This document shows, piece after piece, positions 45,499 through 53,720 of a stretch of DNA of 64,000 bases (within the stretch, counting starts at the first letter, position 1; each line of letters opens with the position of its first letter). Location of the stretch: the NCBI GenBank assembly GCA_031556375.1, contig JAVBTA010000003.1, forward strand, positions 108,485 to 172,484, written 5' to 3'. This DNA comes from BNXB01 sp031556375. Lineage in GTDB: Bacteria > Bacteroidota > Bacteroidia > Bacteroidales > Azobacteroidaceae. The notes under the pieces are model-generated. The model saw only the letters and a program-made list of their open reading frames with translations, did no database searches and had not been told where the DNA came from. A program made the position numbers and the translations under genes.

Positions 45499-48400
45499 AA
45501 TCCTCTATAACTACACGAAATCCTACATTATAAACCTTTTGCCAGGGTAAATATGCTTTTCTGACATAAGCAGCCGATGCTTTAGGATGTTCAATCCAGG
45601 AACCTCCCCTTACCACCTTTTCTTCTGTCGTTGCAGTTTTTTTGTCGCTCAACGGATAAGGAAGATAATCCGAACGGGTCCATTCTGCAACGTTTCCGTG
45701 GATGTCATAGATTCCCCATACATTCGGTTTGTAGCTACCCGGTTTTGCTACAAGCATATTGCCATCATCCACGCTTTCTTCCTTTGGATGCCATGTATAA
45801 TACTTATACCAGCGGTTTTTCTCTCCCATTGGCTGAGGATCGACCCCTGATACTGCCATTTTATTCATTTGCTTATCAGCCATATTTTCAAAAGCGGCAA
45901 AATTATCATTGAAACTTCCATACCAGAATGGAGCATCATTACCGGCTCTACAAGCCCACTCCCATTGTTGTTCGGTTGGTAAAGTCACTTTAAGACCTGT
46001 TTTTTCACCGAGTTTTTTACAATAATCCATTGCTTCCTGCCAGCTGACACGTATTACGGGTTGTTCCGGTTTATTCGCAGGATAACCCTCATTTACATGG
46101 TCTTTCCACTGTTGATCAAAGAATTTGCTGTCATGTTGTGGAAAAAATACACGGAACTGTTCATTTGTAACCTCCATCTCAGCTATCCAGAACGATTTTT
46201 TCACTTCAGCTGCAAATGCAGGAGAATAATCGGATGGTTTGTTGTTAGTGCCCATAATAAATTTTCCGGCAGGAACTTTCACAAATTTCATACTAATTCC
46301 AGGAGCAATTTCTATCATTTTAGATGTTTCTCCTGCTTTTGCCAACATAGAATATGCTTCCTGATTATCAAAGGGATAACCTTTCACTTTGACATCTTTA
46401 TAATTTACCTCTTTTTTAACCGGTTTAACCTGAGTAGGTTTAGGTTGTTTACTCAAATAACCGGCATAATTCCGTATTTCACCTTTCCAGTCAACACCAG
46501 CTTCGTTGGCATACTTATCCGTCAGTTCAATGCGCCTTTGGATCTGATCACAATTATTATATTCCTCCGCACGCATAGTACTATGATAAGGAGCATTGAA
46601 ATCGATCCAGTTATAAAGTGTTTTCCACTCTTTTTCAGTCAATTCCACTCCATGGTGACCTTTTTTCAACATAGAGATCAGAGGACTGGTAGAAACGTGG
46701 TATTCATAAGGATATAATACTTTCATACCAGCTTCAGGTCCCTGACGGTGAACATACGGATGCAAATCGAGATAACTTTTACTGTAGGCCAATTTATTCG
46801 GCACCTCTTCATCAATACGACCACCTCTGTAATCACGCTTGAGAGAACCATTGTGACAAGCCACACAAGCCCTGTCTAAAATAGGCTGTATCTCTAATTC
46901 GAAAGTAAAAGGACGTACTCCCCCTTCCGGAATCGTTAAGTTTTTTGCAGGTTTCAAGGAAGCCATTGCCCGCTTAGGCTTAGGTATCTGATTCTGATCT
47001 TCGTGGCAGCCCACACAGGAAACTACTTCACCAGGCATGCCGGTCAACCAGCTTCTCATCCACTGGATAGCAGCTCCGTCCTTATCCAAGGGTTGAAGTG
47101 AAACCGGAGTATTAGCCGGGATATTAAACATCACAGAACCATCATCTTCAACAGGTACCACCCCCAAAAGACGTTTGATGTCCCATCCGCTTTGAATACC
47201 CTGAGCCACGTGATCCGATTGAGAACGGTTGTATGCATATTCATACGCAAATACACGTAAAGATTTCACAGTTCCTTTCGGTACATTCGGCAAACCTTCT
47301 CCTTCGTAAATATCCTGAATGAAAACGGTAGCTTCTTTTTTACTTTCATTTATCTTTGAAGGAATTACCGGAGGTGTCTGACGTTTAATCAATGGAATAC
47401 CGTGAATATATCCGGCACCTTCTTCCAATACAATTGGAGTGATATTATCGTAAATATCAACAAGATACAATCCCCATAAGCTATTCTCGTTCAACTTTGC
47501 TGTTACAAGAAAATATTTATCACTGATCGGATAAGGTTTGATAAATTGAGGATATACACCATTAACCAATTCATCCTTAACCAATGGAATGATCGGACGT
47601 TTACTGAATGGAATCTCCTGCAACATACCTTTTTCCTCTTTCCTGCTTTTTGCAGGATCAAAGGTCATCAGACGACCACTGCGAGCCACTCCATGATGAC
47701 CGGAAATAATTCCGACAAACTGAGTTGTACCATTGGGTAATGGTTGAACATCAAAAGTACTGTTTGGAAAGACAGAACCACTACCATAAAGTGAGCGTTG
47801 TTCCGTACCGTCGGGATTCATGTGCATGACCATACGCGAAAAATAGTGTGTCAAGTCGGTATATTCCCAACGAACATACATCAGACGACCGTTATTCATT
47901 ACCGTAGGATGCCAGTTTGCATCCTGATCGAATGTCAAACGTCTGATTTTACCGGTTTTAGGATCGTAATTAATCATGTTTCCAACAGCATCGCTACCAT
48001 TCACACAAGGCACAGCCTGATAACCTATATTTGAAACAGCAATAACCTTATTATCAGGGAGATATGTTCCATCAAAAAATTCCAGGTCTTTTTCTGTCGT
48101 TGTGATCATCTGTTTGAAATTTTTTCCGTCGATTCCGACTTCATATACATTCCAGAGATTATTCTCGTTGATCATTGAAAACATGACGCGATCTCCGTTC
48201 CAATGTAACTTCAAATCCGGCACAGACGATGTATTTGTAGGCTTGAATATAGTTCTGTACTTGATATCTCCACGCAGGTTATTCATCTCCATGATTTCAG
48301 CATTGAATCCTTTTCTGGCAGCAGAAGACTGATTTGACCAGTTATTCGGCTGTGTACCAAGAGAATGTGCGCTATTCTTGCGGGCATTAACTCCGATAGT

Positions 48401-49111
48401 ATATTTACTAACCAATAGTCTGTCCATATCCAAACCCGGATTAGACAAAAGGATATCACGTTTTAATTTCAGGGCTTTCTCTGCCGAAGCAATCGCCGCC
48501 GGATCATTCGAATAAATACCGTCAAATCCTTTATTAATCAATAATTTAAGTTCTTTTAACAGGGAAAGAGCCTGAACCAGATTAAAAGACGGACTGGATT
48601 TCATATCATTTATTGCGGCTTCGATAGAGGGCACATTAAGCCATTCTAACTGTTCGTCGAGCCTATTGATATTAGAAGCAACTATAAATAAATCCAGTAA
48701 TCCGGTGGCCCGTGCTTCAGGATTGCTCAGCTTCATTTGTTCTTTTGCCTTCGATTGAATATATGAGGGTTTTCGGATATATTTACAAATATCTTCAACC
48801 ATAGCGTATTCAATGGAATCTCCTATAGTTGTAAAAAATATCTTCCGATCCTGAGGTTCCAGATAGGTCATTGAGAAGCCTGTTTCCAGTGGAAATTGCT
48901 TGTACAGGGCCTCTATTTCAGGATTAACGTTCAATGAATCGAGAGGTATATTCTCCTTCTTTACTTTATCCATCACGGACTTCTTTGTAGTTATGACAGC
49001 TTCCGTCCAACTTACCGGTGTGCAATTTAACGAAGCTTTCTTACTTCCCTTCTGTGCAAAAACAGAAATAGTGAAGCAAAAACAGATCATAATAATCAGA
49101 TTTTTCTTCAT
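45497..49111 (-). CDS. Secreted propeller / hydrazine-synthase-alpha-like dihaem protein with formylglycine-enzyme-like C-terminal domain
   Basis: 1204 residues, signal peptide KKNLIIMICFCFTISVFAQ. The N-terminal part is helical. About 270-600 is a beta-propeller of the hydrazine-synthase-alpha type (LKLHWNGDRVMFSMI, HPTVMNNGRLMYVRWEY). Two c-type haem sites follow: CVGCH at 699-703 and CVACH at 749-753. A third domain (about 930-1204) has the sulfatase-modifying-factor fold (KVPAGKFIMGT, LPTEQQWEWACRAG, WGIYDIHGNVAEW, VRGGSW, NVGFRVV). The cysteine pair of true formylglycine enzymes is absent from the KAYLPWQKVYNVGF region. Hydrazine production is not implied. An extracytoplasmic redox enzyme is likely; the substrate is unknown. 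Confidence 0.82.
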   Translation of the reverse strand: MKKNLIIMICFCFTISVFAQKGSKKASLNCTPVSWTEAVITTKKSVMDKVKKENIPLDSLNVNPEIEALYKQFPLETGFSMTYLEPQDRKIFFTTIGDSIEYAMVEDICKYIRKPSYIQSKAKEQMKLSNPEARATGLLDLFIVASNINRLDEQLEWLNVPSIEAAINDMKSSPSFNLVQALSLLKELKLLINKGFDGIYSNDPAAIASAEKALKLKRDILLSNPGLDMDRLLVSKYTIGVNARKNSAHSLGTQPNNWSNQSSAARKGFNAEIMEMNNLRGDIKYRTIFKPTNTSSVPDLKLHWNGDRVMFSMINENNLWNVYEVGIDGKNFKQMITTTEKDLEFFDGTYLPDNKVIAVSNIGYQAVPCVNGSDAVGNMINYDPKTGKIRRLTFDQDANWHPTVMNNGRLMYVRWEYTDLTHYFSRMVMHMNPDGTEQRSLYGSGSVFPNSTFDVQPLPNGTTQFVGIISGHHGVARSGRLMTFDPAKSRKEEKGMLQEIPFSKRPIIPLVKDELVNGVYPQFIKPYPISDKYFLVTAKLNENSLWGLYLVDIYDNITPIVLEEGAGYIHGIPLIKRQTPPVIPSKINESKKEATVFIQDIYEGEGLPNVPKGTVKSLRVFAYEYAYNRSQSDHVAQGIQSGWDIKRLLGVVPVEDDGSVMFNIPANTPVSLQPLDKDGAAIQWMRSWLTGMPGEVVSCVGCHEDQNQIPKPKRAMASLKPAKNLTIPEGGVRPFTFELEIQPILDRACVACHNGSLKRDYRGGRIDEEVPNKLAYSKSYLDLHPYVHRQGPEAGMKVLYPYEYHVSTSPLISMLKKGHHGVELTEKEWKTLYNWIDFNAPYHSTMRAEEYNNCDQIQRRIELTDKYANEAGVDWKGEIRNYAGYLSKQPKPTQVKPVKKEVNYKDVKVKGYPFDNQEAYSMLAKAGETSKMIEIAPGISMKFVKVPAGKFIMGTNNKPSDYSPAFAAEVKKSFWIAEMEVTNEQFRVFFPQHDSKFFDQQWKDHVNEGYPANKPEQPVIRVSWQEAMDYCKKLGEKTGLKVTLPTEQQWEWACRAGNDAPFWYGSFNDNFAAFENMADKQMNKMAVSGVDPQPMGEKNRWYKYYTWHPKEESVDDGNMLVAKPGSYKPNVWGIYDIHGNVAEWTRSDYLPYPLSDKKTATTEEKVVRGGSWIEHPKASAAYVRKAYLPWQKVYNVGFRVVIED

Positions 49112-49125
49112 GGTATATTATACTA

Positions 49126-50034
49126 TTATTGTTTATTCTTGTATTCAGATGATTTTTTCAAGTCTTTATTTTTAACAGGAAATACACAGGATATCCTTCC
49201 AATACCGTTTCCTTCCGACAGTTGCCACATTAATTTATTGTCCTGTGTAATTTCAATTAAAGCCGGTTGATTGCCATCCTCCCCTTTCGCATGACCGTTC
49301 CAGTTGCAAATCAACAAGTTATTATTATCCAATTCGACTATTTGTGCAACAAAATTCAAGCGAATCCCTTCAATATCTTTTTGTCCGATTTTTCGGATTA
49401 ATTGGCCTGTCTTCCGTTCCACTTCCAATGCCGAATGGGCATCTCCGCATGCAATCAACAGATTTCCGTTTTTTAGTTCAACGATTGAAAACGGATTTCC
49501 TTCAACCTTAAAGCGCATCACTTCTTCTCCCTCAGGACTTATTTCGACGACCTCTCCTTTTGCCATGACAGGAAATAGATAATTCCCGTTTTTAGCTTTG
49601 ATTAATTGTCGCATTTGTCCGTGCAGACTTTCAACTCCAGTTTCAAAAGAGAGTTTTTTCACTTCTTTCCCTTTCTTGTTCAACTCAATTATTTTGGCCG
49701 GAGAACCACTATGAGCCAGTAGAAACCCTCCGTTTGGCATTTGAGTGGCAGCATAAAGCTCCCCTTTTTCCTCCAGCTTATAATCCCAGATTACTTCTTT
49801 CTTCGCATTAATAAGTTTTGCACCTTTCTTATACGAAATCAACAAATTTCCGTCTTTAGTCAATGTAATGTTTTCACAATCATCACTTTTTTCCAAATCG
49901 TATGTCCACTCGATCTGCTTCGTATTTTTATCAATTAAAACCACCTGTTGCCATCCACAACCACTGATAAAGATCTTATCCTGAGCAAGAAGGCTACAGG
50001 GTAAAAGAAGAAAAAGAAAAGCCAAATACTTCAT
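49126..50034 (-). CDS. Secreted PQQ/WD-like beta-propeller protein
   Basis: 302 residues, signal peptide KYLAFLFLLLPCSLLAQ. Repeated blades are seen, such as NITLTKDGNLLISYKKG, ATQMPNGGFLLAHSG, IVELKNGNLLIACGD and IVELDNNNLLICNWNG, giving a six- or seven-bladed propeller filling the whole mature protein. No haem or catalytic motif is visible. I start at ATG 50034; the longer frame lacks a signal peptide at its N-terminus and translates the GC-hairpin of the spacer. Fourteen bases separate it from the dihaem protein gene. Confidence 0.85.
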   Translation of the reverse strand: MKYLAFLFLLLPCSLLAQDKIFISGCGWQQVVLIDKNTKQIEWTYDLEKSDDCENITLTKDGNLLISYKKGAKLINAKKEVIWDYKLEEKGELYAATQMPNGGFLLAHSGSPAKIIELNKKGKEVKKLSFETGVESLHGQMRQLIKAKNGNYLFPVMAKGEVVEISPEGEEVMRFKVEGNPFSIVELKNGNLLIACGDAHSALEVERKTGQLIRKIGQKDIEGIRLNFVAQIVELDNNNLLICNWNGHAKGEDGNQPALIEITQDNKLMWQLSEGNGIGRISCVFPVKNKDLKKSSEYKNKQ

Positions 50035-50065
50035 AAAATAACGTTTTATAAATTGAGTATGGAGA

Positions 50066-50114
50066 CCTACCCCCCTACAAAGGGGGATGCCCATTCTCAA
50101 TTCTCAATTCTCAA
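50066..50114. repeat. Hairpin and TTCTCAA heptamer repeats
   Basis: The 76-base spacer after lsrF holds a CCCCC/GGGGG hairpin near 50070-50087 and three exact tandem TTCTCAA units (50094-50114). The last unit covers the lsrF stop codon. Confidence 0.6.
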
Positions 50115-50983
50115 TTCGATAAGTCCTCAAATAACTGATAAGCCTCATTAACCGAGTAATTCTTATGAACAACTGCGCTAACGGCCTGTATCATAGCAAT
50201 CGGATTTTCAGACTGGAATACATTACGTCCCATATCCACACCGGCAGCACCATCATTGATTGCATTATAGCATAGTTCCAGAGCTTCTTTTTCCGGAAGT
50301 TTTTTACCACCTGCAATTACAATAGGTACGGGGCATGCTGCAACAACGTTTTCAAATCCGTCGCAATAATAGGTTTTTACGATATTCGCACCATTTTCGG
50401 CACAAACACGGGAAGCCATACCAAAATAACGGGCATCACGAGCCATATCTTTACCAACAGCAGTAACTCCCATTACAGGAATATTATATTTTGAACCCAA
50501 ATCTGCCATTTTATAGAGATTCGCAACCGTTTTTGCTTCCATAGCCGGATCTCCGATAGCGAGCATAATAGCCATAGCAGATACATTCATCCTGATTGCA
50601 TCCTCAATATCGATTACAACATTATCATTCAATTCCGTAAGGATAGTTGTTCCGGCATCCGATCGCAAACAAATAGGTTTATTGATATTTGCAGGAACTG
50701 ATGATTGCAAAATACCGCGGGCACACATCAAGCAGTCCGCATACTCCATTAACGGGGTGATATTCAAGTCAATCCGTTCCAAACCTGAAGTAGGTCCCAT
50801 GATGAACCCATGATCAAAAGCCAGCATCACTGTCCGTCCGCTTTGTGGGTTGAAAATACGTGTCAGCCTGTCTTTCATTCCCCAGGGAAGATTATCAGCA
50901 CCTTTTACATGGAATGCCCGGTTTTTCACTTCAACACCGATTCCAAATTTTTTACCTTCTCTGATATCGTCTAAATCTGCCAT
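50111..50983 (-). CDS. lsrF: LsrF-type class I aldolase/thiolase
   Basis: 290 residues. In E. coli LsrF is the thiolase that splits 3-hydroxy-5-phosphonooxypentane-2,4-dione (phospho-AI-2 derived) into DHAP and acetyl-CoA. Similarity runs end to end: ADLDDIREGKKF start, GRTVMLAFDHGF, the Schiff-base lysine 203 in NIVKTYY (same number as in E. coli), CPVPIVIAGGKKLPE and GAAGVDMGRNVFQSE. None of the other lsr genes (lsrACDB, K, R, G) is present; DhaL and DhaK lie immediately upstream. The substrate here may be phospho-AI-2 or another ketose phosphate. Confidence 0.9.
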   Translation of the reverse strand: MADLDDIREGKKFGIGVEVKNRAFHVKGADNLPWGMKDRLTRIFNPQSGRTVMLAFDHGFIMGPTSGLERIDLNITPLMEYADCLMCARGILQSSVPANINKPICLRSDAGTTILTELNDNVVIDIEDAIRMNVSAMAIMLAIGDPAMEAKTVANLYKMADLGSKYNIPVMGVTAVGKDMARDARYFGMASRVCAENGANIVKTYYCDGFENVVAACPVPIVIAGGKKLPEKEALELCYNAINDGAAGVDMGRNVFQSENPIAMIQAVSAVVHKNYSVNEAYQLFEDLSN

Positions 50984-51025
50984 TTTTTTTGTACATTTAT
51001 ATTTTTAGAAAGTCCCTTAAATTAC

Positions 51026-51634
51026 TTACTCTGCAAATGCCTGGAACATACAAGCCCATGATGAAGCTCCTGAATCAGCGTAACCTATGGATTTTTCTCC
51101 GTAATTGCGGGCTCGCCCGAAGTTTGCTTTCATTTCGATAGTAGCTTCTGCCCCTGTTTTAGCGGCTTTAGCAGCTTCTGTAAAGAGTTGGGTAATATCA
51201 TCCGAATCACAAGCCAACATTGCATCTACAGCAGGAATCAGGGCATCCATCATTGTTTTGTCGCCTTTTTGAGCCTGAGTTTGTTTACATACACCCTCCA
51301 GACCTCCCTTGAAGAGTTGTTTGACCTGTTCCGCATTCATTTCTGTTCCTTCAACATGGTCGCTCATTCCGAGAAGAAAGCCACCAATTAAAGTACTGGT
51401 AGAACCACTGGTTTGCATCATCACATTGAATCCCATGTCATTAAGCATAGTCTTCAGTTCCGTACCTTTCTTTGCAGCTTCCACAACAGAAGTCAGAGCC
51501 TGAACGATGGCTGTTCCATGGTCTCCGTCTCCAATTACAGCGTCTAATTGAGAGAATTCATCAGCACGTTCGGTTACACGAACCAAAGCACGTTCCCACA
51601 TGCTGATGAAGTCTTGTATAGTTAATTTTTGCAT
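51026..51634 (-). CDS. dhaL: Dihydroxyacetone kinase subunit DhaL
   Basis: 202 residues, the nucleotide-binding subunit of a two-part Dha-type kinase. Seen: the Asp triad motif LDAVIGDGDHGTA for Mg-ADP/ATP, GSTSTLIGGFLLG, QAQKGDKTMMDALIPAV and the C-terminal RARNYGEKSIGYADSGASSW. No DhaM/PTS component is nearby, so phosphate probably comes directly from ATP. It starts five bases after dhaK ends. Confidence 0.92.
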   Translation of the reverse strand: MQKLTIQDFISMWERALVRVTERADEFSQLDAVIGDGDHGTAIVQALTSVVEAAKKGTELKTMLNDMGFNVMMQTSGSTSTLIGGFLLGMSDHVEGTEMNAEQVKQLFKGGLEGVCKQTQAQKGDKTMMDALIPAVDAMLACDSDDITQLFTEAAKAAKTGAEATIEMKANFGRARNYGEKSIGYADSGASSWACMFQAFAE

Positions 51635-51638
51635 ATTA

Positions 51639-52649
51639 TTAAATCGTAGTCCAGTAAGGAGCGTTTGCTCTGCGTTTTAGAAGTTCAACATGATCGGCAT
51701 CCAGTTTACCCAGCATCATTTGGAATCCTGAAAGTTCTTGAACTGTAAGGATTTCCATTAATTTTGCATCAGCAACTTCAATACCGGCATCCATTAGTAT
51801 CTGGTGAGCTTTACGGAAAACAATACTCATTTCCATATGAGTTGTAGCGCCGCTTCCATTGATGTAAAGCATTACTTTATCTCCTTTTTCAGGCTGGATC
51901 TTCTTGCACAACTGGTTAATCATGATTTCAGCCGTTTTATCCGCAGATTCTAACATCTGACGGCCATTGCTTCCGCCTTCACCGTGTTGTCCCATACCGA
52001 TTTCCATTTCACCTGAAGGCAGGCTGGAGATAACCGCACCATTCTGAGGATGAGTACATTGTCCCATAGCCACGGCCAAAGTAGCGATTTGTTTGTTGAA
52101 ACGTTCACCGATTTCGCAGATCTCATCAAGGCTTTTTCCTTCTTCAGCGGCAGCACCTACTATTTTAGCTAGAGGTACACAACCGGCCAAACCCCGTCTG
52201 TCTTTATCCGGAGTATCCAAACCGGAACTGATATCGTCGTGAGTCAGAATCGATTTTACTTTGATACCTGCCTTTTCTGCGAGCATTGTTGCCATATTGG
52301 CACTCATCACGTCTCCGGAATGATTCAAAACGATTAACAGGATACCGGCATCACGTTTGAACATTTGCAAAGCCTGGAAAAGACGTTGAGCACCTGGAGC
52401 AGCAAAGATATCGCCGACAACAGAGCAATCCAGCATACCTTCTCCGACAAATCCACTCAATGCAGGTTCGTGTCCTGAACCTCCTAAAGTAATGATTGCC
52501 ACTTTCTTTTCGTCCTTCGGTTGAGCTCTTACCACAATATTTTCGCCGCCTAAAGCAACTTTATCATTATAAGCCAACACATATCCTTCCAGTAATTCTT
52601 TTGTTATATTTTCGGGTTCATTGATGAACTTGGTCATAATCTTACTCAT
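51639..52649 (-). CDS. dhaK: Dihydroxyacetone kinase subunit DhaK (substrate-binding)
   Basis: 336 residues, binds the ketone covalently through a histidine and pairs with DhaL. Seen: KFINEPENITKELLEGYVLA, the substrate loop TLGGSGHEPALSGFVG, GDVMSANMA, and MEIGMGQHGEGG, where the covalent histidine is expected. The last motif differs from the usual GMGIHGEPG at two places (I to Q, P to G), which hints at a substrate other than dihydroxyacetone, for example a longer ketose or ketose-like diol. I start at ATG 52649; the longer frame begins with TTG inside the preceding gene. Confidence 0.9.
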   Translation of the reverse strand: MSKIMTKFINEPENITKELLEGYVLAYNDKVALGGENIVVRAQPKDEKKVAIITLGGSGHEPALSGFVGEGMLDCSVVGDIFAAPGAQRLFQALQMFKRDAGILLIVLNHSGDVMSANMATMLAEKAGIKVKSILTHDDISSGLDTPDKDRRGLAGCVPLAKIVGAAAEEGKSLDEICEIGERFNKQIATLAVAMGQCTHPQNGAVISSLPSGEMEIGMGQHGEGGSNGRQMLESADKTAEIMINQLCKKIQPEKGDKVMLYINGSGATTHMEMSIVFRKAHQILMDAGIEVADAKLMEILTVQELSGFQMMLGKLDADHVELLKRRANAPYWTTI

Positions 52650-52668
52650 GATATTATTTTTTAAAGGT

Positions 52669-52986
52669 TTATTTATCAAAACACATTAACTCGATTGGGA
52701 TACCTTCTTCTACGATAAAAGCGATAGTCAGGTTTTCTCCACCCGGACATGGCTCTACAATTACGTTTGCACCCTTTAAAGCTTCTTCCATATTTGGCAC
52801 TTCGTATGCAATATGAGGAACTTTCTGAATAATTTCAGGCAACCAGCTTCCTTCTTCAAAACGAAGGAACTCAATTCTGTTCGGACTTTTTGAATAATCG
52901 GTCAAATGAACTTTCATTCCATCTACAAAAAACTCTCCTTGTTGACTTTCGCAAGTCGGAATTCCGTAATGATTAATTTTTCTCAT
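52669..52986 (-). CDS. Small VOC/glyoxalase-like protein
   Basis: 105 residues, cytoplasmic. The pattern of two short beta-alpha-beta halves (INHYGIPTCESQQ, VPHIAYEVPNMEEAL, IAFIVEEGIPIELMCF) fits the vicinal oxygen chelate fold, where such proteins act as isomerases, epimerases or lyases on small hydroxyketones. It lies 19 bases before dhaK. A job on the same carbonyl substrate as DhaKL/LsrF, comparable to the LsrG step, is speculation. Confidence 0.7.
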   Translation of the reverse strand: MRKINHYGIPTCESQQGEFFVDGMKVHLTDYSKSPNRIEFLRFEEGSWLPEIIQKVPHIAYEVPNMEEALKGANVIVEPCPGGENLTIAFIVEEGIPIELMCFDK

Positions 52987-53013
52987 GGTAATTCAGTATT
53001 TCAGGTTTATAAA

Positions 53014-53706
53014 TTATTTTCTCATTCCTGCCAAAGCGTCTGTAAATACAGCACCCGGATTAGTAAAACGCAAACCATTACCATCGTGATAATTTGCATA
53101 TTCAGTAACTATTGCACCTTCAGGGCCCGCAAACAAGAAGTGTGGAGATTCTGCTTCGGCCAAATGAATTACTTCATCAACCATTTGTTTCTGGAAATGA
53201 GAAACAGTGATAAAATCTTTCTGACTTGCCGGTAAAACAGGAGGATTAGGAGTTGGGTCTCCGATTGAATAGTTGTAAGTCCAACCGTGACGAACCTGCC
53301 AGCTTTCAAATTTAGGAGGATGGTTTGTTGCTACGTGACGGTGTTCCAGGATCATTTGTCCGGGTAATAAGTAGATTTCATGTCCGAAATAAGCATGAGC
53401 TTCATCGTTTACCCAGAATAAACCTGCCATTCCTACATTTTCGAAGTCTCCCAGTTCAAAATCGGTGATCCACAGATTATTTTTTACAAACTCGGAATAT
53501 GGAACTCCATAATAATCAAGCATATCCAGATATGCATCCAGAGCGACTTTAGGATCCAATTTTCCATCTTTGTAAAAATCCGCATTTGTGTACTTTTTCT
53601 TGTACGGTTCTTTTGTTTGCATAACTTCTTCTTTTTTAGTTTCACCGGAACAAGCTACTAAAGCAACCCCGATTATTAAGATCATTAAATTTTTAATTGT
53701 TTTCAT
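53014..53706 (-). CDS. Lipoprotein with D-lyxose-isomerase-like cupin domain
   Basis: 230 residues. A lipoprotein signal (IGVALVACSG, lipobox cysteine 20) puts it in the periplasm or on a membrane surface. The rest is a single cupin: IYLLPGQMILEHRHVAT gives the first metal-ligand pair (HRH), followed by KFESWQVRHGWTYNYS and HFLFAGPEGAIVTEYANYHDGN, close in pattern to D-lyxose isomerases of the cupin type. Those enzymes are cytoplasmic, so a secreted version is odd. It could isomerise a sugar before uptake, or only bind it. Confidence 0.72.
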   Translation of the reverse strand: MKTIKNLMILIIGVALVACSGETKKEEVMQTKEPYKKKYTNADFYKDGKLDPKVALDAYLDMLDYYGVPYSEFVKNNLWITDFELGDFENVGMAGLFWVNDEAHAYFGHEIYLLPGQMILEHRHVATNHPPKFESWQVRHGWTYNYSIGDPTPNPPVLPASQKDFITVSHFQKQMVDEVIHLAEAESPHFLFAGPEGAIVTEYANYHDGNGLRFTNPGAVFTDALAGMRK

Positions 53707-53720
53707 ACAATAATTATTAT

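Noticed and set aside
45850..46320. Active formylglycine-generating enzyme with sulfatase partners
   Set aside because: The cysteine pair is missing and no sulfatase gene is nearby.
46061..46717. Long plus-strand open frame (218 codons) opposite the dihaem/FGE protein gene
   Set aside because: It is fully antisense to a well-supported gene, is rich in Phe/Ile/Arg as expected from reversed codons, and resembles no family.
45497..49111. Anammox-like hydrazine metabolism
   Set aside because: Only the alpha-like propeller/haem fold is present. No hydrazine synthase beta/gamma, hydrazine dehydrogenase or nitrite reductase genes are in the window, and the organism type does not fit.
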